Source: Aphanocapsa sp. GSE-SYN-MK-11-07L (GTDB lineage: Bacteria; Cyanobacteriota; Cyanobacteriia; Thermosynechococcales; Thermosynechococcaceae). From it: DNA of 64,000 nucleotides. A model generated the notes under the pieces. That model had not been told where the DNA came from and did not search any database. It saw nothing but the letters and a program-made list of their open reading frames with translations. The position numbers and the translations under genes are program-made. This document shows, one piece after another, positions 52,719 to 61,420 of the stretch; the stretch's first letter is position 1, and every line of letters begins with the position of its first letter. The stretch lies in the NCBI GenBank assembly GCA_019359715.1, contig JAHHGS010000044.1, positions 1-64,000 on the forward strand. The letters are read 5' to 3'.

Positions 52719-53267
52719 TTAAGGCTGAGTCACAAAGAGTCTCTCCTGCTTGTCTGCCCGGACTCTCACAGAACCTCTAGTTTGCCGGAGTAAGCTGTCG
52801 TTTTGGACAATATGCATTGAGCAGGGGGCATGATGTAAAACGTAGTTGCTGGCGCTCACCATTATTTTTTCATCTTGCTCAGTTAGGCCACGATGCCCCA
52901 TTAAAATTAGGTCAGCACCCCATTTACGGGCAACATCGCAAATTTGCCGTCCTGGATCTCCCTCTAGTAAGCCAACATCAGCATTGATACCAGCAGAAGT
53001 TAGATCTCTATGGTGGCCTCGCAGTCTTTCTAAACACTGGTGTTTAGCTTTTTCTAACAGTTCTTTTGCTTGAGTATCAGGCTCAGCTTTGGGCAAATTT
53101 AAGCCAGAGTGCTCAGACAAATTTGTGTGCTCAGCAGCGGGTAATAAAAAGACATGCATCAGCATCAGCCGAGCTTGGTTGGCTTTTGCTAAAGACACTG
53201 CTTCTTCAAAGACGCGATCGCCGGTTTCAGACCCATCCATAGCAACTAGAATTCGATTAAACATCAA
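52719..53267 (-). CDS. Universal stress protein with altered nucleotide motif
   Basis: A 182-residue Usp protein, starting MMFNRILVAMDGSETGDRVF. The family site appears as ADLILMGHRGLTEQDEKIMV followed by SASNYVLHHAPCSMHIVQ. The usual ending of the ATP motif is LLGSVSNYV; here the glycine position is Val, which may weaken ATP binding. The C-terminus has an extra 20 basic residues. It lies 70 nt from a second Usp gene, both downstream of ppsA. Confidence 0.92.
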   Translation of the reverse strand: MMFNRILVAMDGSETGDRVFEEAVSLAKANQARLMLMHVFLLPAAEHTNLSEHSGLNLPKAEPDTQAKELLEKAKHQCLERLRGHHRDLTSAGINADVGLLEGDPGRQICDVARKWGADLILMGHRGLTEQDEKIMVSASNYVLHHAPCSMHIVQNDSLLRQTRGSVRVRADKQERLFVTQP

Positions 53268-53337
53268 GACCCCCTAAGATTAAAAAAATGAACTCGAACA
53301 AATCAATCGTTGAAGCCGATTATTCATACAGAAGTAT

Positions 53338-53892
53338 CTACCGTTTTGCTGACCCAACTACGGCAGCTTGATCCACTTGCTCTACTTGATCGATCTGACG
53401 ACTGACCTTCAATTGTCCTTGCACAACTAAAACTGAGCAAGCCGCATGGTGGAGGACAAAATTGCTGACGCTGCCTAGAACCATCTCCTTGACGCCAATG
53501 TGTCCGCGGCGGCCCATCATAATTAAATCGGCTCCCCAGGTTTGGGCTAGCTCACAAATGGTTCGACTCGGATTGCTTAGCCCCTGCGTAAATTCAGTCT
53601 GCACACCGGCCGCAGTTGCTTGGTCTGCCAGCGATCGCAGAAACTCTAAGCCTTTTTGCTGAGACTTTTCCCACTCCTTCATATACTCTTTGACAATTTC
53701 GGCATTTAGGGTGGGGTAGATGCTGTAAGCGCCAGGATAAACCGGGCTGGGATACCCCTGATCAATCGGTGAAAGCACATGTACCAGCATCAGGCTGGCA
53801 TTCGTTGCTTTGGCCAAAACCAAGGCTTGCTCAAACACCTGCTGACTCATATCTGACTGATCGAGGGCAACAAGAATCTTTTGAAACAACAT
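53338..53892 (-). CDS. Universal stress protein, canonical ATP-binding type
   Basis: A 184-residue Usp (MLFQKILVALDQSDMSQQVF). The nucleotide site is complete: ADLIMMGRRGHIGVKEMVLG then SVSNFVLHHAACSVLVVQ. An insertion near residue 45-70 (YPSPVYPGAYSIYP) separates the first strands. It lies 63 nt after ppsA and before the other Usp gene, suggesting a common stress-linked unit. Confidence 0.94.
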   Translation of the reverse strand: MLFQKILVALDQSDMSQQVFEQALVLAKATNASLMLVHVLSPIDQGYPSPVYPGAYSIYPTLNAEIVKEYMKEWEKSQQKGLEFLRSLADQATAAGVQTEFTQGLSNPSRTICELAQTWGADLIMMGRRGHIGVKEMVLGSVSNFVLHHAACSVLVVQGQLKVSRQIDQVEQVDQAAVVGSAKR

Positions 53893-53955
53893 ATCGGGAT
53901 CTCTCCTTGGAACAAAAGCTGAAGGCCAACTGCTTCAAACAGGGAATGATCACGG

Positions 53956-56457
53956 TTAATCGGTTGGGGAAAAACTGCTGAGACCCTCAGCAGCGGCAAC
54001 GGCTAATCGGGCGCTCAACACAGCGTCAGGATTAAGGCTAATCGAATCAATGCCTTGCTCAACCAGGAATTGGACAAATTCGGGGTAGTCGCTGGGGGCC
54101 TGACCGCAAATGCCAATTTTTCGCCCCTGCTGTTTGGCGGCGGCGATCGCCAGCTTCACCATCCGTTTGACGGCTGGATCACGCTCGTTAAATAAGTGAG
54201 CAACCAGGGCCGAGTCGCGGTCTAGCCCCAACGTGAGTTGGGTCAAGTCGTTAGAACCAATCGAGAAGCCGTCGAAAATTTGAGCAAATTCGTCTGCCAA
54301 CAGCACATTGCTGGGCACCTCACACATCACATAGACTTGCAGCCCGTTTTGACCCTGCACCAGTCCGTGCTTGCCCATTTCGGCGATTACCTGCCGCCCT
54401 TCGGCGGGAGTGCGACAGAACGGCACCATTAAGATCACATTCGTCAACCCCATCTCGTCCCGGACTCGCTTCATAGCCGCGCACTCCAGGCCAAACCCAG
54501 CTCGATAGCGATCGCTGTAGTAGCGTGCGGCCCCTCGCCAACCAATCATCGGATTTTCTTCGCTGGGTTCAAATTGCCTGCCCCCCAGCAAATGAGCGTA
54601 TTCATTGCTCTTAAAGTCGGACAGGCGCACAATCACGGGCTTGGGGTAAAAGGCGGCGGCGATCGTGCCCACCCCTTGGGCCAACTTGTCGATGAAATAC
54701 TCAGACTTGTGGCGGTAAGAGGCTGTCAGCTCAGCAATCCGGGCTTTTGCAACCGCATCTTCTAGCTGATCAAAATGCAAGAGCGCTAAGGGGTGAACCT
54801 GAATCTGGTTGGCGATCGTAAACTCTAACCGCACTAGCCCCACCCCATCATTGGGGATTGCCGCCAAGCTAAAAGCTTCTTCTGGGTTGCCAATATTGAT
54901 CAAGATCTGGGTGCGGGTTTGGGGCAGGTTGTCGAGCTTAATTTCTTCGACCCTAAACGGTAGCAGACCGTCATAAACTCGCCCTTCTTCCCCACCGGCA
55001 CAGGCCACCGTGACTGCCTGACCTGTTTTTAAGACCGCGCTGGCATTGCCGCAACCAACGATCGCTGGAATGCCCAACTCCCTAGCAATGATCGCCGCAT
55101 GACAGGTTCGCCCGCCCTGATCGGTGACGATCGCGCTGGCTCTTTTCATAATCGGTTCCCAGTCTGGATCGGTGCGGCTGGTGACTAAAACTTCTCCCGA
55201 CTGAAACTGCTGAATTTGATCTAACCCTAAAATTACCCTGGCTGGCCCCTGCCCAATCATCGTCCCGACGGCTCGCCCCACGACTAGCGGCATGGCGCGA
55301 TCAGGGAGGGAATTTTCCCCCTCTGTTGCCTCGCCTGGCTTCAGCCAGCGATAGCTCCGCAAGACGTTCTGGGCTTTTTGCGACTGGACCGTTTCTGGAC
55401 GCGCCTGGACAATATACAACTCCTGAGTGATCCCATCCTTGGCCCACTCAATATCCATCGGCGTGTCGACCCCCCGCCGGTTGGAATAATGCTCCTCAAT
55501 CAGGCAAGCCCACTTGGCCAAAGTGAGAATTTCCGGGTCGCTCAGGGCATACCGTTGCCGCAGCCTGCTTGGCACGCGCAGGTTTTTGGTCAACTTGTTG
55601 CCCCCTTGGTCGTAGACCATTTTAATTTCTTTGCTGCCCAGACGCTTGGCCAGGATCGGCTGGAAGCCTTGCTTTAAGGTGGGCTTAAAGACCAGATACT
55701 CATCGGGATTCACCGCTCCCTGGACAATGGTTTCGCCCAGCCCGTAGGCGGCGGTAATCAAGGCGGCATCTCGGAACCCCGTCTCAGTGTCGATCGAAAA
55801 CATGACGCCAGAGGTGGCCAGGTCAGACCGCACCATCTTTTGGACTCCGACTGAAAGGGCTAAATCGAAGTGATCAAAGCCCTGGTGCTGCCGATACGAA
55901 ATCGCCCGATCGGTAAATAGGGAAGCAAAGCACCTGTGGCAAGCTTGCAGCAGGGCCGGCAAACCTTGAATGTTGAGGTAGGTTTCCTGCTGCCCCGCAA
56001 AACTGGCATCGGGTAAGTCCTCAGCGGTGGCGCTAGAGCGCACCGCCACATCGGTAGCCTCGCCATAGCGCAAGCAGAGAGCTTGATAGGCTTCGGCGAT
56101 CGCCCCGGCCAACTCCTCTGGAAAGGGGGTTTGCAAAATTAGCGATCGGGCGGCTTGACCCCGCTGCTGCAAGTCGCCGACATTATCTACATCTAAGTCA
56201 GCTAAAAGCTGGCGCAGCCTCGACTCTAGGTTTGCGATTTGAATAAAGTCACGATAAGCCGCCGCAGTCGTCGCAAAGCCTGTTGGTACATTTACGCCTT
56301 GGGCCGACAACTGCTGAATCATTTCTCCCAGCGAAGCGTTTTTGCCCCCGACTAAGCTCAGATCGTCCATGCCAACCTGAGCTAGTTCCAACACTAAAGC
56401 TTCTTCTCTGGTGCAGCGTGAAGTGACTGCATAATCGACAGATGTTTGCGTGGTCAT
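53956..56457 (-). CDS. ppsA: Phosphoenolpyruvate synthase
   Basis: An 833-residue enzyme. The N-terminal ATP-grasp part begins VGMDDLSLVGGKNASLGEMI and includes AVRSSATAEDLPDASFAGQQ. The swivelling domain has the phospho-His in QGGRTCHAAIIARELGIPAI. The C-terminal TIM barrel has LVRLEFTIANQIQVHPLALL, PVIVRLSDFKSNEYAHLLGG and GICGQAPSDYPEFV. It converts pyruvate, ATP and water to PEP, AMP and phosphate. The length and end motifs fit PpsA rather than pyruvate phosphate dikinase. It is first of the ppsA-usp-usp group. Confidence 0.94.
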   Translation of the reverse strand: MTTQTSVDYAVTSRCTREEALVLELAQVGMDDLSLVGGKNASLGEMIQQLSAQGVNVPTGFATTAAAYRDFIQIANLESRLRQLLADLDVDNVGDLQQRGQAARSLILQTPFPEELAGAIAEAYQALCLRYGEATDVAVRSSATAEDLPDASFAGQQETYLNIQGLPALLQACHRCFASLFTDRAISYRQHQGFDHFDLALSVGVQKMVRSDLATSGVMFSIDTETGFRDAALITAAYGLGETIVQGAVNPDEYLVFKPTLKQGFQPILAKRLGSKEIKMVYDQGGNKLTKNLRVPSRLRQRYALSDPEILTLAKWACLIEEHYSNRRGVDTPMDIEWAKDGITQELYIVQARPETVQSQKAQNVLRSYRWLKPGEATEGENSLPDRAMPLVVGRAVGTMIGQGPARVILGLDQIQQFQSGEVLVTSRTDPDWEPIMKRASAIVTDQGGRTCHAAIIARELGIPAIVGCGNASAVLKTGQAVTVACAGGEEGRVYDGLLPFRVEEIKLDNLPQTRTQILINIGNPEEAFSLAAIPNDGVGLVRLEFTIANQIQVHPLALLHFDQLEDAVAKARIAELTASYRHKSEYFIDKLAQGVGTIAAAFYPKPVIVRLSDFKSNEYAHLLGGRQFEPSEENPMIGWRGAARYYSDRYRAGFGLECAAMKRVRDEMGLTNVILMVPFCRTPAEGRQVIAEMGKHGLVQGQNGLQVYVMCEVPSNVLLADEFAQIFDGFSIGSNDLTQLTLGLDRDSALVAHLFNERDPAVKRMVKLAIAAAKQQGRKIGICGQAPSDYPEFVQFLVEQGIDSISLNPDAVLSARLAVAAAEGLSSFSPTD

Positions 56458-56687
56458 GCTTAACCCTCAACGCAGTAACCAAAGCCTGCTCACTCCACAC
56501 TTTCAGTTAACAAAAACATTATGAGGAACTTGTGAGGGCAGCCGGCGATCCCGACTGACCCTAGCCCTCAGCAATCAGCTACAACAGTGGTTTTGGGCTG
56601 TACCCCCTTATTTTTCGGATGCTCTCTAGCTATACTGGTAGCTTCCCAAATAAATTGAAATCATGCCCACCTGTTGAGCAAGTACTT

Positions 56688-57347
56688 ATGCAAACAAAAC
56701 TGATTGAATTTAGCGCTGGAATCGCGCACGTTTTGGGTAGAAATTTCGGCTGGATGAGTTGGAATTTATTTTTAGCGTTTATCCCTTTGGGATTGAGCGT
56801 CTGGCTATTTCGCATCAACCGCAGACGCAATTGGACTTGGTGGCTTGGTTTTGCTGTTTTCTTGGCCTTTTTACCCAATGCGCCCTACTTACTGACAGAT
56901 GTTATTCACTTAATCCATGACATTCGGCGAGTTGAATCGATCTGGATGATTACCTTGGTGCTTCTGCCTGTCTACCTAGTTGTCATTTTGGCTGGCTTTG
57001 AAGCCTACGTTATCTCTTTGATCAACTGGGGATATTACTTGCACCGAATTGGCAAAAGCCATTGGATCTTAAGAGTTGAATTAATTACCCATATTTTGTG
57101 CGCCGTTGGCATCTATTGGGGGCGATTCTTACGCTTCAATAGCTGGGACTTTATTACCCAACCGGATGCTGTCTTGACCACTGGCATTGAGGAAATTGTG
57201 GGTAGGCAGCCCTTAGTGATCATTGGCATCACGTTTCTAATCTTGACGGGTCTGCACTGGTTGATGAAACGAGTCACCCTAGGTTTTATTAAGCAGCCCC
57301 GCGACAATTCATCAGTTAATTCACGCCAGTACAGCGCTCCAAAATAA
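56688..57347 (+). CDS. DUF1361 family membrane protein
   Basis: From ATG 56688 about 219 residues; an ATG 23 codons upstream has no ribosome site. Several membrane helices are visible (WNLFLAFIPLGLSVWLF; WLGFAVFLAFLPNAPYLLTD; WMITLVLLPVYLVVILAGF; ILRVELITHILCAVGIYWGR; LVIIGITFLILTGLHWL). The conserved FLPNAPYLLTDVIHL and IYWGRFLRFNSWDFI are the hallmarks of DUF1361, of unknown function. Confidence 0.88.
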   Translation: MQTKLIEFSAGIAHVLGRNFGWMSWNLFLAFIPLGLSVWLFRINRRRNWTWWLGFAVFLAFLPNAPYLLTDVIHLIHDIRRVESIWMITLVLLPVYLVVILAGFEAYVISLINWGYYLHRIGKSHWILRVELITHILCAVGIYWGRFLRFNSWDFITQPDAVLTTGIEEIVGRQPLVIIGITFLILTGLHWLMKRVTLGFIKQPRDNSSVNSRQYSAPK

Positions 57348-57497
57348 CTGGTTAATCTTCAATCAACTTTAGGAGGCGCGCAGTTAGATTAGATCCCCCA
57401 ACCCTCCTTAAAAAGCTACTGTGTATACACAAGTCCACTAGACTTCGTTTTGAGATTTAAATCCCCCTAAATCCCCCTTTCCAAGGGGGACTTTGAA
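57348..57497. repeat. Left arm of a long inverted repeat flanking a DUF559 remnant
   Basis: 57421-57494 is the reverse complement of 57914-57987 over 74 nt with few differences. The core includes AAGTCCACTAGACTTCGTTT and the hairpin CCCCCTTTCCAAGGGGG. Similarity probably continues outward to about 57394. The two arms enclose about 420 nt. Within each arm the palindrome loop TTTCCAA keeps the same orientation, showing it was not simply inverted. Confidence 0.75.
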
Positions 57498-57780
57498 TTA
57501 GAGCAGATCGGCAATTTGTTTGCATATGCGATTGAAATCATTTATCACGTCCTGATTCCTAAATCTGACAACTTTAATCCCATAGCCTGCCAAAACTGCG
57601 CTTCTCTCTGTGTCATAAGTCATTCCTTCCTTCGTATAATGTTGTTGCCCATCAAGCTCAATTGCTAATTTTACAGACACGCATTTGTCGAGCGAGTTCG
57701 ACAAGATTATAGTCATAAGGCAGTGAAAAGTCGGCATCTTTTACCTCTTCTTTGAGAAGGGAAGTTACTGCAATTCCCCT
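57498..57780 (-). pseudogene. Broken DUF559 (Vsr-like) endonuclease gene
   Basis: The C-terminal half is intact: KLAIELDGQQHYTKEGMTYD and AGYGIKVVRFRNQDV are the catalytic PD-(D/E)XK part of DUF559. Upstream, in another frame, VKDADFSLPYDYNLVELARQ and MR reproduce the typical start (LPYN-x-xL-x-x-A-x-x-LR). The roughly 35 residues that should join them are missing and the frame shifts at about 57675. The gene is therefore inactivated by an internal deletion. It is enclosed by long inverted repeats. Confidence 0.75.
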
Positions 57781-57882
57781 GTCTTTACCCAAACGCACGC
57801 CCAAGGAACCTCGGCGCGATTTAGATCGCTAGGAGAATGTCTAAAAAGTCGAAAAATTAGCTCATCTCTACATTCGATCCCC

Positions 57883-58030
57883 CCAGCCCACTTTTTAAGG
57901 AAGGAATTAACTCAAAGTCCCCCTTTCCAAGGGGGATTTAGGGGGATTTAAATCTCAAAACGAAGTCTAGTGGACTTGTGTGCATACGGTAGCCTTAAAA
58001 AGGGGGCTTCAGAGTTAAAGTCCCCTTTTT
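57883..58030. repeat. Right arm of the inverted repeat, with extra palindromes
   Basis: 57914-57987 mirrors 57421-57494. On its outer side TAGCCTTAAAAAGGGGG continues the similarity to the left arm's outer side. Further hairpins CCCCCTTTCCAAGGGGG and AAAGTCCCC/GGGGGCTT extend to 58030. The miaA gene starts 56 nt later. Confidence 0.75.
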
Positions 58031-58085
58031 TAATGGGTACGCAAATTACTAACCCGTTTTATTGCTTAACATTGCTGAGTGATTC

Positions 58086-59024
58086 ATGGATCGACCAGGA
58101 CTGATTGTGATCTGTGGCCCAACGGCAACGGGTAAATCGGGCTTAGCGATGGCTTTGGCTGAGCGTTTAGAGACAGTGATTTTGAGCGCTGATTCGCGGC
58201 AAGTCTATCGCGGGTTTGATATTGGCACCGCCAAACCGACAGCCCTCGAACGCCTGCAAGTCCCCCACTATTTGATTGATCTTTGTGAGCCGACGGCAAG
58301 TTTTACCCTGGCTCAGTACCAGCAGCAGGCGAAGGAGCTGATTGCCAATTTTCACCAGCGGGGACAAACGGCGCTGCTGGTCGGCGGCACCGGGTTGTAT
58401 ATTCAGGCGATCGCTCAGGGGTTAATCATTCCAGCCGTCGCGCCTCAGCCCCATCTGCGATCGCAGCTTGCCAATCATGGCCAGCACCAAATTTATCAAT
58501 GGCTCCAACAGGTTGACCCCATTTCAGCCCGGCGCATTCATGCCAATGATCACGTCCGCACGCTGCGAGCGCTAGAAGTGTATTATGTGACCGGATTGAC
58601 GCTGGCTCAGCAACAGGGGCAGCAGCCGCCCACTTACCCGATTTTGTCGATTGGGCTAGACTGCCCGCAACCGGAGCGACTGACAGCCAGAATTCAGCAG
58701 CGCACCGCCCAAATGCTGGCTGCTGGATGGCGGCAAGAAGTAGAGGATTTAATCACAAACTATGGCCCGGACTTACCGCTGTTCAATACGCTTGGTTATC
58801 AAGAACTGCGGCAGCACTTGGCGGGGCAAATCTCTCTAGCGGAAGCAACGGAGTTAATTGTGCTGCACACTCGCCAATTTGCCAAACGCCAGCGCACCTG
58901 GTTTCGGGCCACTTCAGAGGTGCTCTGGTTTGATGCCGATCAATCCAGCCTGCTGGAGCAAGTCTGGTTACAGGTGCAGATGTTTTTAGACGCTCCACGC
59001 CAGAAAAGTTCTAAAAACTTTTGA
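58086..59024 (+). CDS. miaA: tRNA dimethylallyltransferase
   Basis: A 312-residue enzyme. Landmarks: VICGPTATGKSGLAMALAER (P-loop), ILSADSRQVYRGFDIGTAKP, PHYLIDLCEP, LLVGGTGLYIQAI and NDHVRTLRALEVYYVTG. The C-terminal LPLFNTLGYQELRQHLAG and HTRQFAKRQRTWFR complete it. It adds the isopentenyl group to A37 of tRNAs that read U-starting codons. Start ATG 58086. Confidence 0.97.
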   Translation: MDRPGLIVICGPTATGKSGLAMALAERLETVILSADSRQVYRGFDIGTAKPTALERLQVPHYLIDLCEPTASFTLAQYQQQAKELIANFHQRGQTALLVGGTGLYIQAIAQGLIIPAVAPQPHLRSQLANHGQHQIYQWLQQVDPISARRIHANDHVRTLRALEVYYVTGLTLAQQQGQQPPTYPILSIGLDCPQPERLTARIQQRTAQMLAAGWRQEVEDLITNYGPDLPLFNTLGYQELRQHLAGQISLAEATELIVLHTRQFAKRQRTWFRATSEVLWFDADQSSLLEQVWLQVQMFLDAPRQKSSKNF

Positions 59025-59084
59025 TCAGAACAGCCAGCCCAAGCCCAGACGGATTAACGTGGAAGTGTATTGACTGGTTGAGCT

Positions 59085-59927
59085 ATGCAAACTTTACATC
59101 CTCCCGTTTCAACTCCAGCCGACCCCTTAGACCCGCCGCTGGCGATCGCTGGACGCACATTTAATTCTCGTCTGATGACGGGTAGCGGTAAGTATCGCTC
59201 CTTTGCCGAGATGCGGGCTAGTATTGCTGCCTGCGGCAGTGAAATTGTCACCGTAGCCGTGCGGCGCGTGCAAACTCAAGCGCCTGGTCACGAAGGGTTG
59301 GCAGAAGCGTTGGATTGGTCAAAAATTTGGATGCTGCCAAACACGGCTGGCTGTCAAACGGCGGAAGATGCAATCCGAGTCGCTCGTCTGGGCAGAGAAA
59401 TGGCCAAGCTGCTGGGGCAAGAGGACAATAATTTTGTCAAGCTGGAGGTGATTCCCGACAGCAAATACCTGTTGCCTGACCCGATTGGCACCTTACAGGC
59501 CGCCGAGCAACTGGTCAAAGCAGGATTTGCCGTTTTACCCTACATCAACGCCGATCCATTACTGGCCAAGCGCCTAGAAGAAGCTGGCTGTGTGACGGTG
59601 ATGCCTTTAGGTTCTCCAATTGGCTCTGGTCAGGGGATCAAAAATGCCGCCAATATCCAGATTATTATCGAAAATGCCCGTGTGCCAGTCGTGGTCGATG
59701 CTGGGATTGGAGCGCCGAGCGAAGCGGCTCAAGCAATGGAAATGGGGGCAGATGCGCTGCTAATCAATACGGCGATCGCCCAGGCCCAAAACTCAGTTGC
59801 CATGGCCCAGGCGATGGGCCTAGCCACGACGGCAGGTCGGCTTGCCTACTTAGCAGGGCGAATTCCGATCAAAGCTTACGCCAGCGCGAGTTCCCCCTTG
59901 ACAGGCACGATCGCCAGCGAGTCCTAG
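59085..59927 (+). CDS. thiG: Thiazole synthase
   Basis: A 280-residue ThiG, about 25 residues longer than typical at the N-terminus ([20 protein letters not shown]). The barrel shows [80 protein letters not shown] and [20 protein letters not shown]. It forms the thiazole ring of thiamine with ThiS and the 2-iminoacetate supplier. It is 60 nt after miaA. No TPP-riboswitch-like sequence fits that short gap. Confidence 0.97.
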   Translation: MQTLHPPVSTPADPLDPPLAIAGRTFNSRLMTGSGKYRSFAEMRASIAACGSEIVTVAVRRVQTQAPGHEGLAEALDWSKIWMLPNTAGCQTAEDAIRVARLGREMAKLLGQEDNNFVKLEVIPDSKYLLPDPIGTLQAAEQLVKAGFAVLPYINADPLLAKRLEEAGCVTVMPLGSPIGSGQGIKNAANIQIIIENARVPVVVDAGIGAPSEAAQAMEMGADALLINTAIAQAQNSVAMAQAMGLATTAGRLAYLAGRIPIKAYASASSPLTGTIASES

Positions 59928-60418
59928 AAACTGGATCCTCCTAAATCTTTGTCATCAATGCGCGAGGTTCTGTAAAAATCAACCTTAGCCACCCAAAATC
60001 CTGACTTAAATACCATTCCCAACTGGTGTTTAAGCAACAGCAATTTTTGATAGTAATTCGATGATTATCTAAGCTAATTTAGGCTGGCTAAAAATTAACA
60101 TAAAGTTGCAATAGATTGTGTAAGTTTGTTATCTCAATGATCAACTTAGCTTTTATAGGTTTAAATCAATAATTTAGATTCGGCTTTTTCGATGCAACCG
60201 CAATCTAAAGTCTGTAGATTTTATTTCGATAATTTGTAAATTGTCAGGAACAATTTAGCACTACAGAGAGTCCATCAATAGGAACTGAATCTGGCTCTAG
60301 GTCATTGGGTATCGAGTGACCAGACCATAGTTTAGTGCTCCTATTGTCAAATTAGGGCAATAACTTGCGTTGCGTGTTCTCAATCTCATGATCGAAAATA
60401 AGGTTGAATCCAAATTCT
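59928..60418. other. 490-nt AT-rich intergenic region, no gene seen
   Basis: Both strands lack a convincing ORF, tRNA or repeat. AT richness rises markedly compared with the flanking genes. It presumably contains the promoter and leader of the secreted-protein gene at 60.4 kb. Confidence 0.4.
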
Positions 60419-61144
60419 ATGAAGCAAGTTTTTTTAATCAGTTTAGGTGCCCTTCTAAGTGCAGGCTTGTCGATTTTAGAACCCGCTCAAGCAATGGTGA
60501 TTACCGTTGACGATTACTCAACAGATCAGGATGTAAACCGGTTAAGGATAGGCACATCCACAGGCAGCGTTGACCCGAATGATGGCAGTATTTTGGATAA
60601 TGCTAGCCGCGATGTGACGCTCAATGTAACAAATGCTGGCACTGGCAATACTTCGGCCGGGTTTACAACACCGTCAATCATTTCTAACGCGGCTGGTTTT
60701 AGTTTGCCGACGGGTTACACGGGCAATTTCCGCCTGTCCTACGATTTCACTACCTCACCTCAGGATCTGACTTCCGGAGGAACGAATAATCGATTTAGCT
60801 TCTCTGTGATTGATTCTGATGCCACGCCAAACCGAACGATTACCTTTGGAATTTCCCTCAACGGGGCCCCTACTGTGAATAGAGTTTTGACTAGCGATGT
60901 GGACTTTGGCATAGACCCTGCAATTCCAATTACGTTTGACTTTAGTAGTTTCGCTTCTGCCGACTTGGTTGCAGCCACCTCGTTACAACTGGTTATCCTT
61001 AGCAGTCAAGCTAGAGATGTCACGATAACGCCTCTGCAAGCTGTACCTGTGCCCCCAGCTTTATTGGGGACGCTGTTTGCTGGTGTGCTGGCAGCAATCA
61101 AAGCTAAGCGGAAGTCTGAATTGGCCGCAGGCTCAAAAGCCTAA
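60419..61144 (+). CDS. Second secreted protein with VPVPPA C-terminal tag
   Basis: From ATG 60419 (MKQVFLISLGALLSAGLSIL) about 241 residues; the upstream TTG at 60404 is less likely. The signal peptide ends at about PAQA. The mature part is Asp/Ser/Thr rich and beta-like (DVTLNVTNAGTGNTSAGFTT). The end reads VPVPPALLG, hydrophobic TLFAGVLAAIKA and basic KRKSELAAGSKA, the PEP-CTERM-type layout in the same variant as the gene at 33.2 kb. Destination surface or matrix is inferred. Confidence 0.75.
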   Translation: MKQVFLISLGALLSAGLSILEPAQAMVITVDDYSTDQDVNRLRIGTSTGSVDPNDGSILDNASRDVTLNVTNAGTGNTSAGFTTPSIISNAAGFSLPTGYTGNFRLSYDFTTSPQDLTSGGTNNRFSFSVIDSDATPNRTITFGISLNGAPTVNRVLTSDVDFGIDPAIPITFDFSSFASADLVAATSLQLVILSSQARDVTITPLQAVPVPPALLGTLFAGVLAAIKAKRKSELAAGSKA

Positions 61145-61195
61145 GCACTTGTGAGCTAGCTCAGCTAATGGATGATGAATTGTTCAAACCGGTCG

Positions 61196-61384
61196 CTACC
61201 TTCGCCCTGGCTTGATGGAGCGACTCTTCCAGGTGCCGCCATAGCGGTAGCCTGGGAGGTGGCAGCAGTGGGCTTGACACGTTGGGCAGGCTAAAATCCA
61301 GCCGCCTTGATTGACTTGAATTCGATAGCGGACTTGCACCGGCTGTTGGCACAGGTCACAGGGCTTAGCATCGGCAGGAGTCAT
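61196..61384 (-). CDS. Small four-cysteine zinc-ribbon-like protein
   Basis: A 62-residue protein (MTPADAKPCDLCQQPVQVRY) with CDLC and CPTCQAHCC, spaced like a zinc ribbon, and an aromatic PGYRYGGTWKSR tail. Similar small proteins with a terminal YGGTWK phrase occur across cyanobacteria with no known role. It lies 36 nt downstream of the photolyase gene on the same strand. Confidence 0.7.
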   Translation of the reverse strand: MTPADAKPCDLCQQPVQVRYRIQVNQGGWILACPTCQAHCCHLPGYRYGGTWKSRSIKPGRR

Positions 61385-61420
61385 TGACGATTTACCTTTA
61401 AGAAGATCCTGCTAACGCCC

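Noticed and set aside
59025-59084. TPP riboswitch before thiG
   Set aside because: The gap to miaA is only 60 nt and lacks the conserved CUGAGA and ACCUGA elements.
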